DNA of 5,990 nt from Chlamydiota bacterium (GCA_021772295.1 JAJFMG010000032.1:1-5990), one strand, 5' to 3'; shown: positions 1 to 5,700, counted from the stretch's first letter. Notes: generated by a model from the letters alone, not told the origin. Made by a program: numbers and translations.

Positions 1-390
1 AACATTGGTATTTTTACCTATTCGAAAGAAAAAGAGTCTTACTCTGCGTCCTATACTGATCAACTGGATGAGGATACCAAAGGAAGAAGGAAAGAAATCT
101 TAGCAAAAGCGCAACAAGATGTTGTAATAGAGAACAATAAACAATATCTAGGTCAGAAACTCTTCGTCATTGTCGAAGGATACCATGAAGAATCAGAATA
201 TCTGATGGTCGGACGTTTTGTCGGACAAGCCCCTGATATTGATGGAAGAATTATCCTCAATGATACAATGGCTGTCACAGAGTTTTCTAAACTCTACGAA
301 GTAGAAATAACAGATGTCATGGAATATGATCTTGTTGGACGTGTAATTGCTCCAGTAGATCTTGAAATTAAGTCATTGTCACTTGTTTAA
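1..390 (+). CDS. rimO: Ribosomal protein S12 methylthiotransferase RimO, C-terminal part (gene cut by the window start)
   Basis: Partial gene in frame 1, open from the first base to a TAA at 388-390; the last 129 residues are visible. RimO is a radical-SAM, two-cluster enzyme that methylthiolates a conserved aspartate of ribosomal protein S12 in the cytosol. The catalytic radical-SAM core lies outside the window. What is seen is the post-core stretch (IGIFTYSKEKESYSA, then the charged KGRRKEILAKAQQDV helix) and the C-terminal TRAM domain from about visible residue 50 (GQKLFVIVEGYHEE, then VGRFVGQAPDIDGRI, then YEVEITDVMEYDLVGRV). The APDIDG motif after the VGR strand is typical of RimO; the related tRNA enzyme MiaB differs here, which is why I choose RimO. 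An ATG at 205 is internal and is not a separate gene. The gene ends 82 bases before fbaB, with no convincing terminator between them, so readthrough into fbaB is possible. Confidence 0.88.
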   Translation, partial: NIGIFTYSKEKESYSASYTDQLDEDTKGRRKEILAKAQQDVVIENNKQYLGQKLFVIVEGYHEESEYLMVGRFVGQAPDIDGRIILNDTMAVTEFSKLYEVEITDVMEYDLVGRVIAPVDLEIKSLSLV

Positions 391-412
391 ATTGCATCTC
401 TTGCAATAATAA

Positions 413-461
413 TCACCCCTGTGCTACGAAGAAATTATTTTAATTGTAGTATTTGGGGTGA
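413..461 (+). promoter_or_regulatory. Inverted repeat spanning the fbaB leader and its likely ribosome binding site
   Basis: TCACCCC at 413-419 is the exact reverse complement of GGGGTGA at 455-461. The right arm contains the only Shine-Dalgarno-like sequence before fbaB (GGGGTG, 12 bases before ATG 473, a rather long spacer). If the mRNA starts upstream of 413, the arms could pair across a 35-base loop and mask the site. A 7-base pair at this distance is expected by chance in a window this size, so this is only a possibility. I see no strong promoter in 391-457; the best is a weak TTGTTT (383-388), 18 bases, TAATAA (407-412), whose transcript would lack the left arm. Confidence 0.2.
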
Positions 462-472
462 AATTTTTTCTT

Positions 473-1525
473 ATGTCTTATCACAATATTGAACAAATTT
501 TAGGGGATGAAGCTAAGAGCTTACTTGCACATAAGTGCAAAGTGTCAAGTGAAATGCTTACAAAGCCTGGTCCGGACTGGGCGGAAAAGGTATTTTATGA
601 TAGCGACCGAAACATTCGAACCTTGCAAAATTTAGATACACTTTTTTCTCATGGAAGGCTTGGTAATACAGGTTATTTGTCAATTTTGCCTGTAGATCAG
701 GGCATAGAACATACTGCTGGGGCATCATTTGCTCCAAATCCAAAATATTTCGATCCAGAAAATATTATTAAGCTTGCGATTGAGGGTGGGTGCAACGGGG
801 TTGCAACCACTCTTGGTAATTTAGGATTACTTGCACGCAAATATGCTCACAAAATTCCATTCATTCTCAAACTCAATCACAATGAAATGCTTTCATATCC
901 AGATACGGTAGATCAGATCTCATTCGCATCAGTCACACAAGCCTACAACATGGGTTGTAGAGGTGTTGGAGCTACTATCTATTTTGGGTCGCAAGAGAGC
1001 AACAGACAAATTGTTGAAATTTCCAAAGCTTTTAAACATGCACATGATCTTGGCATGTTTACTATTTTATGGTGCTATTTAAGAAATCCCAAATTCAAAA
1101 CAGAAAGCCAAGATTTTCATCTAGCTGCTGACACAACTGGGCAAGCTAATCATATTGGAGCTACCATTGAAGCAGATATTATAAAGCAAAAGCTTCCTGA
1201 AACAAACTACGGGTTTAAAACTCTACAGTTCGGAAAGTATTCCGATGCAATGTATAACGATTTAGCAACAAATCATCCGATCGATCTTACTAGATATCAA
1301 GTGATCAATGGTTATATGGGTAAAATTGGTCTTATCAACTCAGGGGGAGCTTCTGGAAAATGCGATATGCATGATGTGGTAAGAACTGCTGTAATTAATA
1401 AAAGAGCGGGCGGTTGCGGGCTTATCACCGGTCGAAAGTCTTTCCAAAAACCTATGAAAGAAGGCGTAAAAATCTTGCACGCTGTGCAAGATGTATACCT
1501 TTGCAAGGAGGTTACCATTGCCTAG
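473..1525 (+). CDS. fbaB: Class I fructose-bisphosphate aldolase, DhnA/FbaB type
   Basis: Cytosolic Schiff-base (metal-independent) aldolase that interconverts fructose 1,6-bisphosphate with dihydroxyacetone phosphate and glyceraldehyde 3-phosphate in glycolysis and gluconeogenesis. From the ATG at 473 the protein is 350 residues, the length I recall for E. coli FbaB, and it aligns with it end to end from memory. Landmarks: [13 protein letters not shown] (about 68-80), [11 protein letters not shown] (133-143), GATIYFGS (166-173), [10 protein letters not shown] (223-232), ADIIKQK (234-240, with K238 the likely Schiff-base lysine), LINSGGASG (287-295) and GLITGRKSF (316-324), the last two matching the phosphate-binding loops. 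An in-frame GTG at 458 would add five residues, but it overlaps the GGGG that probably serves as ribosome binding site for ATG 473, and the family N-terminus begins at MSYHN. The last eight bases overlap the downstream transporter gene. Full length and intact. Confidence 0.95.
   Translation: MSYHNIEQILGDEAKSLLAHKCKVSSEMLTKPGPDWAEKVFYDSDRNIRTLQNLDTLFSHGRLGNTGYLSILPVDQGIEHTAGASFAPNPKYFDPENIIKLAIEGGCNGVATTLGNLGLLARKYAHKIPFILKLNHNEMLSYPDTVDQISFASVTQAYNMGCRGVGATIYFGSQESNRQIVEISKAFKHAHDLGMFTILWCYLRNPKFKTESQDFHLAADTTGQANHIGATIEADIIKQKLPETNYGFKTLQFGKYSDAMYNDLATNHPIDLTRYQVINGYMGKIGLINSGGASGKCDMHDVVRTAVINKRAGGCGLITGRKSFQKPMKEGVKILHAVQDVYLCKEVTIA
1472..1492 (+). promoter_or_regulatory. Perfect 9-bp hairpin just before the transporter ribosome binding site
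   Basis: ATCTTGCAC (1472-1480) is followed by the triloop GCT and then by its exact reverse complement GTGCAAGAT (1484-1492). It lies inside the last codons of fbaB, 12 bases before the AAGGAGG that serves the transporter. No U-run follows, so it is not an intrinsic terminator. Its place at the gene junction suggests a role in tuning translation, processing or stability of the downstream message, but the stem is also constrained by the aldolase coding sequence (LHAVQDV). The structure is directly visible; the role is inferred. Confidence 0.4.
1505..1520 (+). promoter_or_regulatory. Strong Shine-Dalgarno with TTG start for the sugar transporter
   Basis: AAGGAGG at 1505-1511 is a near-perfect ribosome binding site. 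Six bases after it (spacer 1512-1517) is an in-frame TTG at 1518-1520. The alternatives fit worse: ATG 1491 lies upstream of the site, and ATG 1536 lies 24 bases downstream of it, too far for normal initiation. The TTG reading overlaps the fbaB stop (1523-1525) by eight bases, an arrangement typical of translational coupling. This site decides the start of the transporter gene. Confidence 0.75.
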
Positions 1526-2945
1526 TAAAGAAATTATGACATCATCAGAGCAAAAACAAGCTGGTAATTATTTTTACATTTTTACTATAGCAATGATCGC
1601 AGCTTTAGCAGGTCTTTTATTTGGTTATGATACGGGCGTCATCTCAGGCTCACTGCAGTATATTTCAAATACATTTGATATTTCAAAAAGTGAATATCAG
1701 CTCAAAGAATTTATTGTGAGCGCAGTCCCGCTTGGAGCTTTAATCGGGTCTGTTTTTAGTAGTCACTTTTCCAGAAAGTATGGAAGACATCGAAGCATTA
1801 TTTATTCAGCTATCTTGTTTATATTTGGAACGGCAGTAGTTGTAGGTGCTTTTCATATCAGTATGATTATAATCGGAAGACTGTTTATGGGATTTGCAAT
1901 TGGACTCTCTGCTATGATTGTTCCCATGTATCTGTCCGAAGTCTCACCTCCTAAAATTCGAGGCGCTGTAATCTTCTTATTTCAGTTAGCGATTACAATT
2001 GGCCTCTTGCTTGCCTTTATTATGAACTACATCTTTGCAGATGTAGAAAGCTGGAGAGCGATGTTTGCAATTGGTTTTATTCCATCTCTGCTTCTGGCAT
2101 TTGGGATGTTATACCTACCATTTAGCCCTAGATGGCTTGTTTTGAAGGGGCGAGTAAATGAAGCAAAGAGTATTTTACAAAAACTTCGGGCGCAGCAAGA
2201 TGTCATGGAGGAGCTTTCAGAGATAGAAAAAAGTCTCAAACACCCTAAAGGAAAACTTAAAGATCTTTTTACAAAAAAGATGTTTCCTTTAGTTATTATT
2301 ACCTTTGGTTTATTTGCTTTTCAGCAACTCAGTGGTATCAATACCATTTTCTATTACGCTCCAACTATTTTTGAAAATGCTGGTTTTGGCGCTGGAGAAG
2401 GATCGATTTTGCCATCGATTGCTACAGGGGCAGTAAATGTATTTGCAACAATGTTTGGAATTTGGCTTGTTGATAAAATTGGAAGAAGAAACCTTCTTTT
2501 TGTAGGTTTTACAGGAATGATTATTTGCTTAGGCGTTCTTGGAATTTCTTATCTAGGATTATTGGGACCTGAAATCAAATGGATTACACTTATCTCGGTA
2601 CTTCTTTTTATTGTCTTTTTTGCCATAAGCCTCGGCGGCGTTCCCTATGTGATGATGTCAGAGCTTTTCCCTTTGAAAATCAGAGGTGTTGGAATGGCAA
2701 CAGCTAGCTGCGCTAACTGGGGATTTAATATGATCGTATCCTTTACTTTCCTAACTTTTATTCATCATTTAGGTATTGGTGCAACTTTCTTGATGTATAC
2801 AGGATTTACAGTGCTTGGTTGTTTATTTGTCTTTGCACTTCTTCCAGAGACCAAAGGTGTACCCTTGGAGAAAATCGAATCCAATCTCTATAGCGGAAAA
2901 AGACTTCGCAATTTAGGGGATCATAGAGCGAAAAAGGAGAGTTAG
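1518..2945 (+). CDS. Sugar:H+ symporter, MFS sugar porter family (XylE/GLUT type)
   Basis: Twelve-helix inner-membrane transporter of about 475 residues, normal for the family, probably importing a hexose or pentose with a proton. Family signatures in order from the TTG start: [13 protein letters not shown] (32-44) in helix 1, KYGRHRS (87-93) in the first cytoplasmic loop, [12 protein letters not shown] (138-149), PFSPRWL (201-207, usually PESPRWL), [14 protein letters not shown] (269-282) in helix 7, VDKIGRR (318-324), [10 protein letters not shown] (381-390) and PETKG (443-447) at the C-terminus. Compared from memory with E. coli XylE, the sugar-contacting QQ, N, one Q (156) and a Trp (401) are kept. 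The Trp that stacks on the sugar in helix 10 (W392 in XylE) appears as Tyr (377), and a second helix-5 Gln is Leu. The exact sugar cannot be assigned. The start is TTG at 1518 on the strength of AAGGAGG; ATG 1536 is the fallback. The gene overlaps fbaB by 8 bases and ends one base before the next gene, so it is co-transcribed with both. Confidence 0.92.
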   Translation: MPSKEIMTSSEQKQAGNYFYIFTIAMIAALAGLLFGYDTGVISGSLQYISNTFDISKSEYQLKEFIVSAVPLGALIGSVFSSHFSRKYGRHRSIIYSAILFIFGTAVVVGAFHISMIIIGRLFMGFAIGLSAMIVPMYLSEVSPPKIRGAVIFLFQLAITIGLLLAFIMNYIFADVESWRAMFAIGFIPSLLLAFGMLYLPFSPRWLVLKGRVNEAKSILQKLRAQQDVMEELSEIEKSLKHPKGKLKDLFTKKMFPLVIITFGLFAFQQLSGINTIFYYAPTIFENAGFGAGEGSILPSIATGAVNVFATMFGIWLVDKIGRRNLLFVGFTGMIICLGVLGISYLGLLGPEIKWITLISVLLFIVFFAISLGGVPYVMMSELFPLKIRGVGMATASCANWGFNMIVSFTFLTFIHHLGIGATFLMYTGFTVLGCLFVFALLPETKGVPLEKIESNLYSGKRLRNLGDHRAKKES

Positions 2946-2946
2946 G

Positions 2947-3411
2947 ATGAATCAAAAAAAAGCCTTAGTAATTGCATTTTCAAATTTTGGATATATTATT
3001 AGCTGTATGCTTCTATATCTCGTAGCAATAGCTATTATATTTTTAGCTATTGCAGGGATTTTCCTAGATATCTCTAAGGGAAGTTTTACAGTGTATAATC
3101 TACTGGATGAAGTAGGTCTCCTTGTTTTTTCAATCGCGGTAATCGACGTTTCAAAATATCTGATGATGGAAGAGGTGTTCAAAGGAGAGGGAAATAATCA
3201 TCCTAAAGACAAAAGAAGAACACTTACCAAGTTTGCAATCATAATTGTTACAGCATTGTCTCTTGAGAGTCTTGTTTTAACGATTGAAACAGCAAAGACA
3301 GATGTGACAAAGCTTGTTTATCCTGTATTGCTTCTTCTCACAACGACTTTTTTAATCGTTGGTCTTGGGCTCTATGAAAAGCTTAATGCATCTGCGGAGT
3401 GTGATGCTTAA
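2947..3411 (+). CDS. Uncharacterised small membrane protein, about four helices
   Basis: A 154-residue protein with no function I can name. Predicted membrane segments by hydrophobicity: about 14-40, 52-72, 95-113 and 122-143, separated by short loops. The middle loop is charged (FKGEGNNHPKDKRR, 78-91), which suggests it faces the cytosol. Acidic residues sit within or at the edges of helices (D67, E107), and the IDVSKYLMMEEV stretch (66-77) after helix 2 looks conserved-like. I have an uncertain memory of similar four-helix proteins carrying the loose label 'general glycosylation pathway protein'; I would not transfer that name. The ATG at 2947 has AAGGAGA (2934-2940) seven bases before it, and the transporter stop is one base upstream, so it is the third gene of the aldolase-transporter operon. 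The TAA stop at 3409-3411 overlaps the stop of the convergent RDD gene. The gene is likely real; its function is unknown. Confidence 0.85.
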   Translation: MNQKKALVIAFSNFGYIISCMLLYLVAIAIIFLAIAGIFLDISKGSFTVYNLLDEVGLLVFSIAVIDVSKYLMMEEVFKGEGNNHPKDKRRTLTKFAIIIVTALSLESLVLTIETAKTDVTKLVYPVLLLLTTTFLIVGLGLYEKLNASAECDA

Positions 3412-4529
3412 GAGGCTTGCTCTTCAGAATCAACAGGTATTGCGATTTCACTTGAAGTAGAAGATTCCTTTTCAATAAGAGAGGTTTTTTTTACTACCTT
3501 AGAACTTTTCTTTGTAAGTTCGAATGATTCTAGGAAGTTATATAGGTTTTGAGAGTTGCTTTCTCTTTCCATTGCAGGATACTTTACCTCTACTTTGTAG
3601 AGTTTATTCCCGACTAAAATAAGCTTACCCATGACTTCATGATTTTTTGAACTAAGAATAAAATCAAGCGCTGGAAGTTTTTTAAATTTCTTGGTGTTTT
3701 TGCCTACAATTTTGGCGTTAGGAACCATTTTCACAAGAACTTTAAGAGATCCTTTTAGGACGAGAGAAGAACCCCATTTAAGCCATTTTTGTGGCAACTC
3801 AATATAACAAACAGAGTACGAAGTTGTTTTATCATGTACACAGCTATACTCTCTAAAGGGGAGTACTAAACTACTTTTAGGAACAGGAATTTCTCTTGAT
3901 GTAAAATCAGGATCTTTAGGGAATGCAATAGCAAATTCTTCTTCACTTGGATTAAACTTTTTCCAATCAAATTCCCCATTTTTTTTCTTTGATAGATTAA
4001 AGATATTAGTATTGTAACCAAGAGTTGTATTTTTCCACTCTTCTTCTACAATGTATGGAGTAATCATAGCTCCAAATAAACAGACTGCAATTAGTACCCC
4101 TGTAACATTTCTTTTGGAGTATAGTACTTCGATGTCGTCTTTCTTATCCCATGAAAAAGATTTAGTTTTTTGAGCTCTAATCAATTGAATTAGAGGAAAA
4201 ATAATATTCAAAAAGGGAAGTCCAAATGCCATCCCTTTCATCCAAACAGCAAAACTTCTTTGAAAGCTTTGTTTTAAAGAAAGTTTTTTGCCATCTATTT
4301 GTTTGACTTTGATTCCACAAAGAAATTTTCCAGGTGTTGCTCCAAATAATGAAACACAAAACATTTCTATAATCACAAAAATTGCAGGTATTAGTAGAGA
4401 TAGTTCAAAAAAGTTCGTAGAGTCAGTAAAAAAGGATAAAAAAGTAAAGAGGAGTGTATAGTCAAAGAGTCTAGCAATAAAACGTCGAAAAAGGCTTTTA
4501 TTGTCGTTTGAAAATTTACTTATATTCAT
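3408..4529 (-). CDS. RDD-family membrane protein with large C-terminal soluble domain
   Basis: A 373-residue protein. Residues 1 to about 135 form an RDD domain: RRFIARLFDY (15-24) carries the Arg-Arg-Asp pattern that names the family, followed by membrane helices at about 23-38 and 43-62, the family's GATPGKFLCGIKV (63-75), and a hydrophobic stretch at about 100-117. A further helix lies near 142-160. The remainder (about 165-335) is soluble, starting with EEEFAIAFPKDPDF (about 197-210), two cysteines 11 residues apart (230, 241), then LILVGNKLYKVEVKYP (303-318) and FLESFEL (332-338). That pattern resembles PsbP/Mog1-like (DUF1795-like) domains, a tentative match from memory. A Ser/Lys/Glu-rich tail ends the protein. 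Some RDD proteins are reported to act in ion transport; no role can be assigned here. The start is ATG 4529, with AGGTG nine bases upstream and a promoter giving a leader of about 24 bases; the in-frame GTG at 4541 lies within that Shine-Dalgarno and is not preferred. Confidence 0.85.
   Translation of the reverse strand: MNISKFSNDNKSLFRRFIARLFDYTLLFTFLSFFTDSTNFFELSLLIPAIFVIIEMFCVSLFGATPGKFLCGIKVKQIDGKKLSLKQSFQRSFAVWMKGMAFGLPFLNIIFPLIQLIRAQKTKSFSWDKKDDIEVLYSKRNVTGVLIAVCLFGAMITPYIVEEEWKNTTLGYNTNIFNLSKKKNGEFDWKKFNPSEEEFAIAFPKDPDFTSREIPVPKSSLVLPFREYSCVHDKTTSYSVCYIELPQKWLKWGSSLVLKGSLKVLVKMVPNAKIVGKNTKKFKKLPALDFILSSKNHEVMGKLILVGNKLYKVEVKYPAMERESNSQNLYNFLESFELTKKSSKVVKKTSLIEKESSTSSEIAIPVDSEEQAS
3467..3492 (+). 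terminator. Weak candidate intrinsic terminator for the fbaB operon, antisense to the RDD gene
   Basis: CCTTTT (3467-3472), a six-base loop and GAGAGG (3479-3484) can form a six-pair stem with two G-U wobbles, followed at once by eight T (3485-3492). It lies about 55 bases past the stop of the last + strand gene, inside the 3' coding end of the convergent gene, where the T-run encodes lysines. The stem is weak, so low confidence. It is the only terminator-like element I see for this operon. Confidence 0.25.
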
Positions 4530-4559
4530 TGAAACTCGCACCTACTTATTTTGGGCTCG

Positions 4560-4588
4560 AGTATAGTAAATACCCAGATTCTACTCAA
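4560..4588 (-). promoter_or_regulatory. Sigma70-type promoter for the RDD gene
   Basis: On the - strand, TTGAGT (4588-4583) and TATACT (4565-4560) are separated by 17 bases, matching the housekeeping consensus at nine of twelve positions. The predicted transcript starts near 4553, about 24 bases before ATG 4529. The GTG at 4541 would leave only about 12 bases for a leader, which supports the ATG start. The RDD gene therefore probably has its own promoter, although the PspC-like gene lies upstream on the same strand. Confidence 0.65.
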
Positions 4589-4631
4589 TCGAATTAATAT
4601 ATTTAAAATGTAATTAAAGTTATTGTAATTG

Positions 4632-5033
4632 CTAGTTGTTTGGTTTATTTGGAAGAATAAAACCAGCTGCAATATAGGTAATAAATAAAGGGAAAAATCC
4701 CGTTACAAACATAGCAATAATAAAAATTATTCGAATAATGGTAGGATCTATTCTTGAATAATTGGCAAGACCTGCCAAAACTCCAAAAAATTTTTTATGA
4801 TGCAGATCTTTATAGAGCTTTTTGCATGGTATTTCAACATAGAGTCTTGGACCATTTGGCATGATAAGATATGCTACTAAATAGATAACAATGAAGGGTA
4901 AAAAAGCTGTAAGCACACATAAAAAGACAAACAATAGGCGTATCAGACTTGGATCTATACCGATATAATTCCCGATGCCTCCGCAGACACCTGCAATTTT
5001 TTTATCCCAACGATCTTTATAAAGCTTTTTCAT
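4632..5033 (-). CDS. Tandem PspC-domain membrane protein
   Basis: A 133-residue protein made of two PspC domains. Copy 1 (about 2-62): KKLYKDRWDKKIAGVCGGIG, then IDPSLIRLLF and a membrane segment ending in YLIMPNGP. Copy 2 (about 71-131): KKLYKDLHHKKFFGVLAGLA, then IDPTIIRIIF and a membrane segment ending in GFILPNKP. The repeat period is exactly 69 residues. PspC in enterobacteria is an inner-membrane sensor of envelope stress that works with PspA and PspB; neither partner is visible here, so an envelope-related role is only an inference from the domain. Single-domain PspC-like proteins are about 60-120 residues, so this length fits two minimal copies. The ATG at 5033 is preceded by AGAGAGG (5044-5038) with a short four-base spacer, and this site lies in one arm of an inverted repeat. 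The stop is TAG at 4634-4632, about 100 bases before the RDD gene. Confidence 0.9.
   Translation of the reverse strand: MKKLYKDRWDKKIAGVCGGIGNYIGIDPSLIRLLFVFLCVLTAFLPFIVIYLVAYLIMPNGPRLYVEIPCKKLYKDLHHKKFFGVLAGLANYSRIDPTIIRIIFIIAMFVTGFFPLFITYIAAGFILPNKPNN
4805..5030 (-). repeat. Imperfect direct repeat marking the internal PspC duplication
   Basis: The 19 bases at 5012-5030 and 4805-4823 differ at a single position and are exactly 207 bases apart (69 codons). Both encode KKLYKD, the start of each PspC domain. Elsewhere the two copies have diverged strongly, so the duplication is not very recent; this segment is unusually well kept at the DNA level. Confidence 0.6.
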
Positions 5034-5036
5034 AGA

Positions 5037-5067
5037 ACCTCTCTAAATTCTACCATGGCAGAGAGGT
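5037..5067 (-). promoter_or_regulatory. Inverted repeat over the ribosome binding site of the PspC-like gene
   Basis: Read on the - strand, ACCTCTCT (5067-5060), 15 bases, then AGAGAGGT (5044-5037): perfect eight-base arms. The second arm holds the Shine-Dalgarno of the PspC-like gene. If the transcript starts upstream, as the promoter candidate at 5130-5157 suggests, the site could be hidden in a hairpin. The arms could equally be a DNA operator. Eight-base arms at this spacing occur by chance in a window this size. Confidence 0.3.
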
Positions 5068-5129
5068 GAATTTTCTCAAATAATTTTGTTATTAAAAAGA
5101 AGTAATTACTAGATGAATGCGTAATCCAT

Positions 5130-5157
5130 ATTGTATTAGCAATAAATTAGAGGACAA
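5130..5157 (-). promoter_or_regulatory. Candidate promoter for the PspC-like gene
   Basis: On the - strand, TTGTCC (5157-5152) and TACAAT (5135-5130) are spaced by 16 bases. The predicted transcript would start near 5123 and carry a leader of about 90 bases. The -35 hexamer is the distal end of the 22-base palindrome, so a protein bound there would cover the promoter. An alternative -10 (TAGAAT at 5051-5046) close to the gene has no good -35. Confidence 0.4.
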
Positions 5158-5173
5158 TACCTAGGTATTGTCC
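5152..5173. repeat. Perfect 22-base palindrome (possible operator or terminator stem)
   Basis: The half-site GGACAATACCT (5152-5162) is followed directly by its exact reverse complement through 5173, with CTAG at the centre. It lies 61 bases past the stop of the gene at 5235-5660 and overlaps the -35 of the candidate promoter for the PspC-like gene. As RNA it could form a nine-pair stem with a CUAG loop, but the following bases on the - strand (TCTAATTTATT) are only moderately U-rich. As DNA it looks like the binding site of a symmetric dimer. By rough calculation, a perfect 11-base arm pair with no spacer is expected far less than once in 6 kb. I do not recognise a known regulator for it. 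Confidence 0.7.
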
Positions 5174-5234
5174 ATCTCCAAACATAATCCGGTGAGTAAT
5201 TTTTATTATAATGAACATTTATTATCGGGTTCTA

Positions 5235-5660
5235 CTACAGAGGTAGCTCTTTAATCTCTAGAATTTGCTTTCTGGCAGATTCTAATCTTGTGATTGCTTC
5301 TGGCATCTCGCCCCGGCTTAGATTAGTTTTATCGCAAGTTTGAATAACATCCATCGCAAGCGTTATAATGTTTTCAGCTTTTTCCACCACTTCTTTATTA
5401 TTAAGAAAAAGAATTTTTCGACCAAGCTCTATGATTAGCATGGCCCGTTCCCTCATATCATTTTTTGTGGTAAACCGTTCAAGCGGTGAAGTTAGACCTT
5501 CAAACATAGCTGTAATTTCATTAGCTAAGTTCTCAGTAGAAATCTTTCCTATTAACACCCCTTCTTCTACATCAGTTATTTCGCATGAGGTATCTTGTTT
5601 TCCACCAGTTCGGTTTTTAAAGTCAGGAAAGATAAAAGTCTTAACAGCATTAACTGCCAT
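5235..5660 (-). CDS. Hypothetical soluble helical protein, 141 residues
   Basis: I do not recognise this protein. It has no signal peptide or membrane segment. Residues 1-40 look mixed or beta-like (KTFIFPDF at 7-14, then a polar GGKQDTSCE stretch and VLIGKIS at 35-41). From about 42 onward it looks mostly helical, with charged amphipathic runs: ENLANEITAMFEGL (43-56), NDMRERAMLIIELGRKILFL (67-86), KEVVEKAENIITLAMDVIQT (89-108) and EAITRLESARKQILEIKEL (121-139). Two cysteines (26, 109) form no metal motif. It is a credible gene because ATG 5660 has GGAG (5671-5668) seven bases upstream, a near-consensus promoter precedes it, and the reading frame has coding character; the opposite-strand frame at 5368-5691 is its shadow. 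It ends in tandem TAG TAG. It is monocistronic by layout: 147 bases from the upstream pseudouridine synthase gene and 200 bases from the next gene. Confidence 0.78.
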   Translation of the reverse strand: MAVNAVKTFIFPDFKNRTGGKQDTSCEITDVEEGVLIGKISTENLANEITAMFEGLTSPLERFTTKNDMRERAMLIIELGRKILFLNNKEVVEKAENIITLAMDVIQTCDKTNLSRGEMPEAITRLESARKQILEIKELPL

Positions 5661-5700
5661 AATTGTTCTCCAATGTTATTATTTCAAATAAATTTAATTT

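Noticed and set aside
391..407. Small hairpin ATTGCA/TGCAAT after the rimO stop as a terminator
   Set aside because: Only six pairs, AT-rich, and not followed by a T-run; not convincing as an intrinsic terminator.
458..460. GTG as start of fbaB
   Set aside because: It sits within the GGGG that best serves as ribosome site for ATG 473, and the family N-terminus aligns from residue MSYHN.
558..743. Open frame on the - strand within fbaB
   Set aside because: Lies wholly inside a strongly supported gene on the other strand, with no family character and no ribosome site; a shadow frame. The same applies to the - strand frames at 1312-1518, 2027-2239, 2952-3182 and 4177-4359.
1491..1493. ATG 1491 as start of the sugar transporter
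   Set aside because: It lies upstream of the AAGGAGG, has no ribosome site of its own and lies in the hairpin arm; TTG 1518 fits better.
4539..4541. GTG 4541 as start of the RDD gene
   Set aside because: It is part of the AGGTG ribosome site for ATG 4529 and would leave a leader of only about 12 bases after the mapped promoter-like sequence.
5101..5110. Ten-base palindrome AGTAATTACT
   Set aside because: Too short and AT-rich to stand out; no link to a promoter or gene end.
5207..5212. TATAAT on the + strand in the intergenic region, hinting at a small RNA
   Set aside because: No -35 element at a suitable distance and no + strand gene or terminator follows; AT-rich DNA yields such hexamers often.
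5368..5691. Open frame of 107 codons on the + strand opposite the orphan gene
   Set aside because: The opposite - strand frame has the better promoter, ribosome site and helical protein character; the + strand product is a serine-rich, low-quality sequence that ends in the promoter region of the - strand gene.
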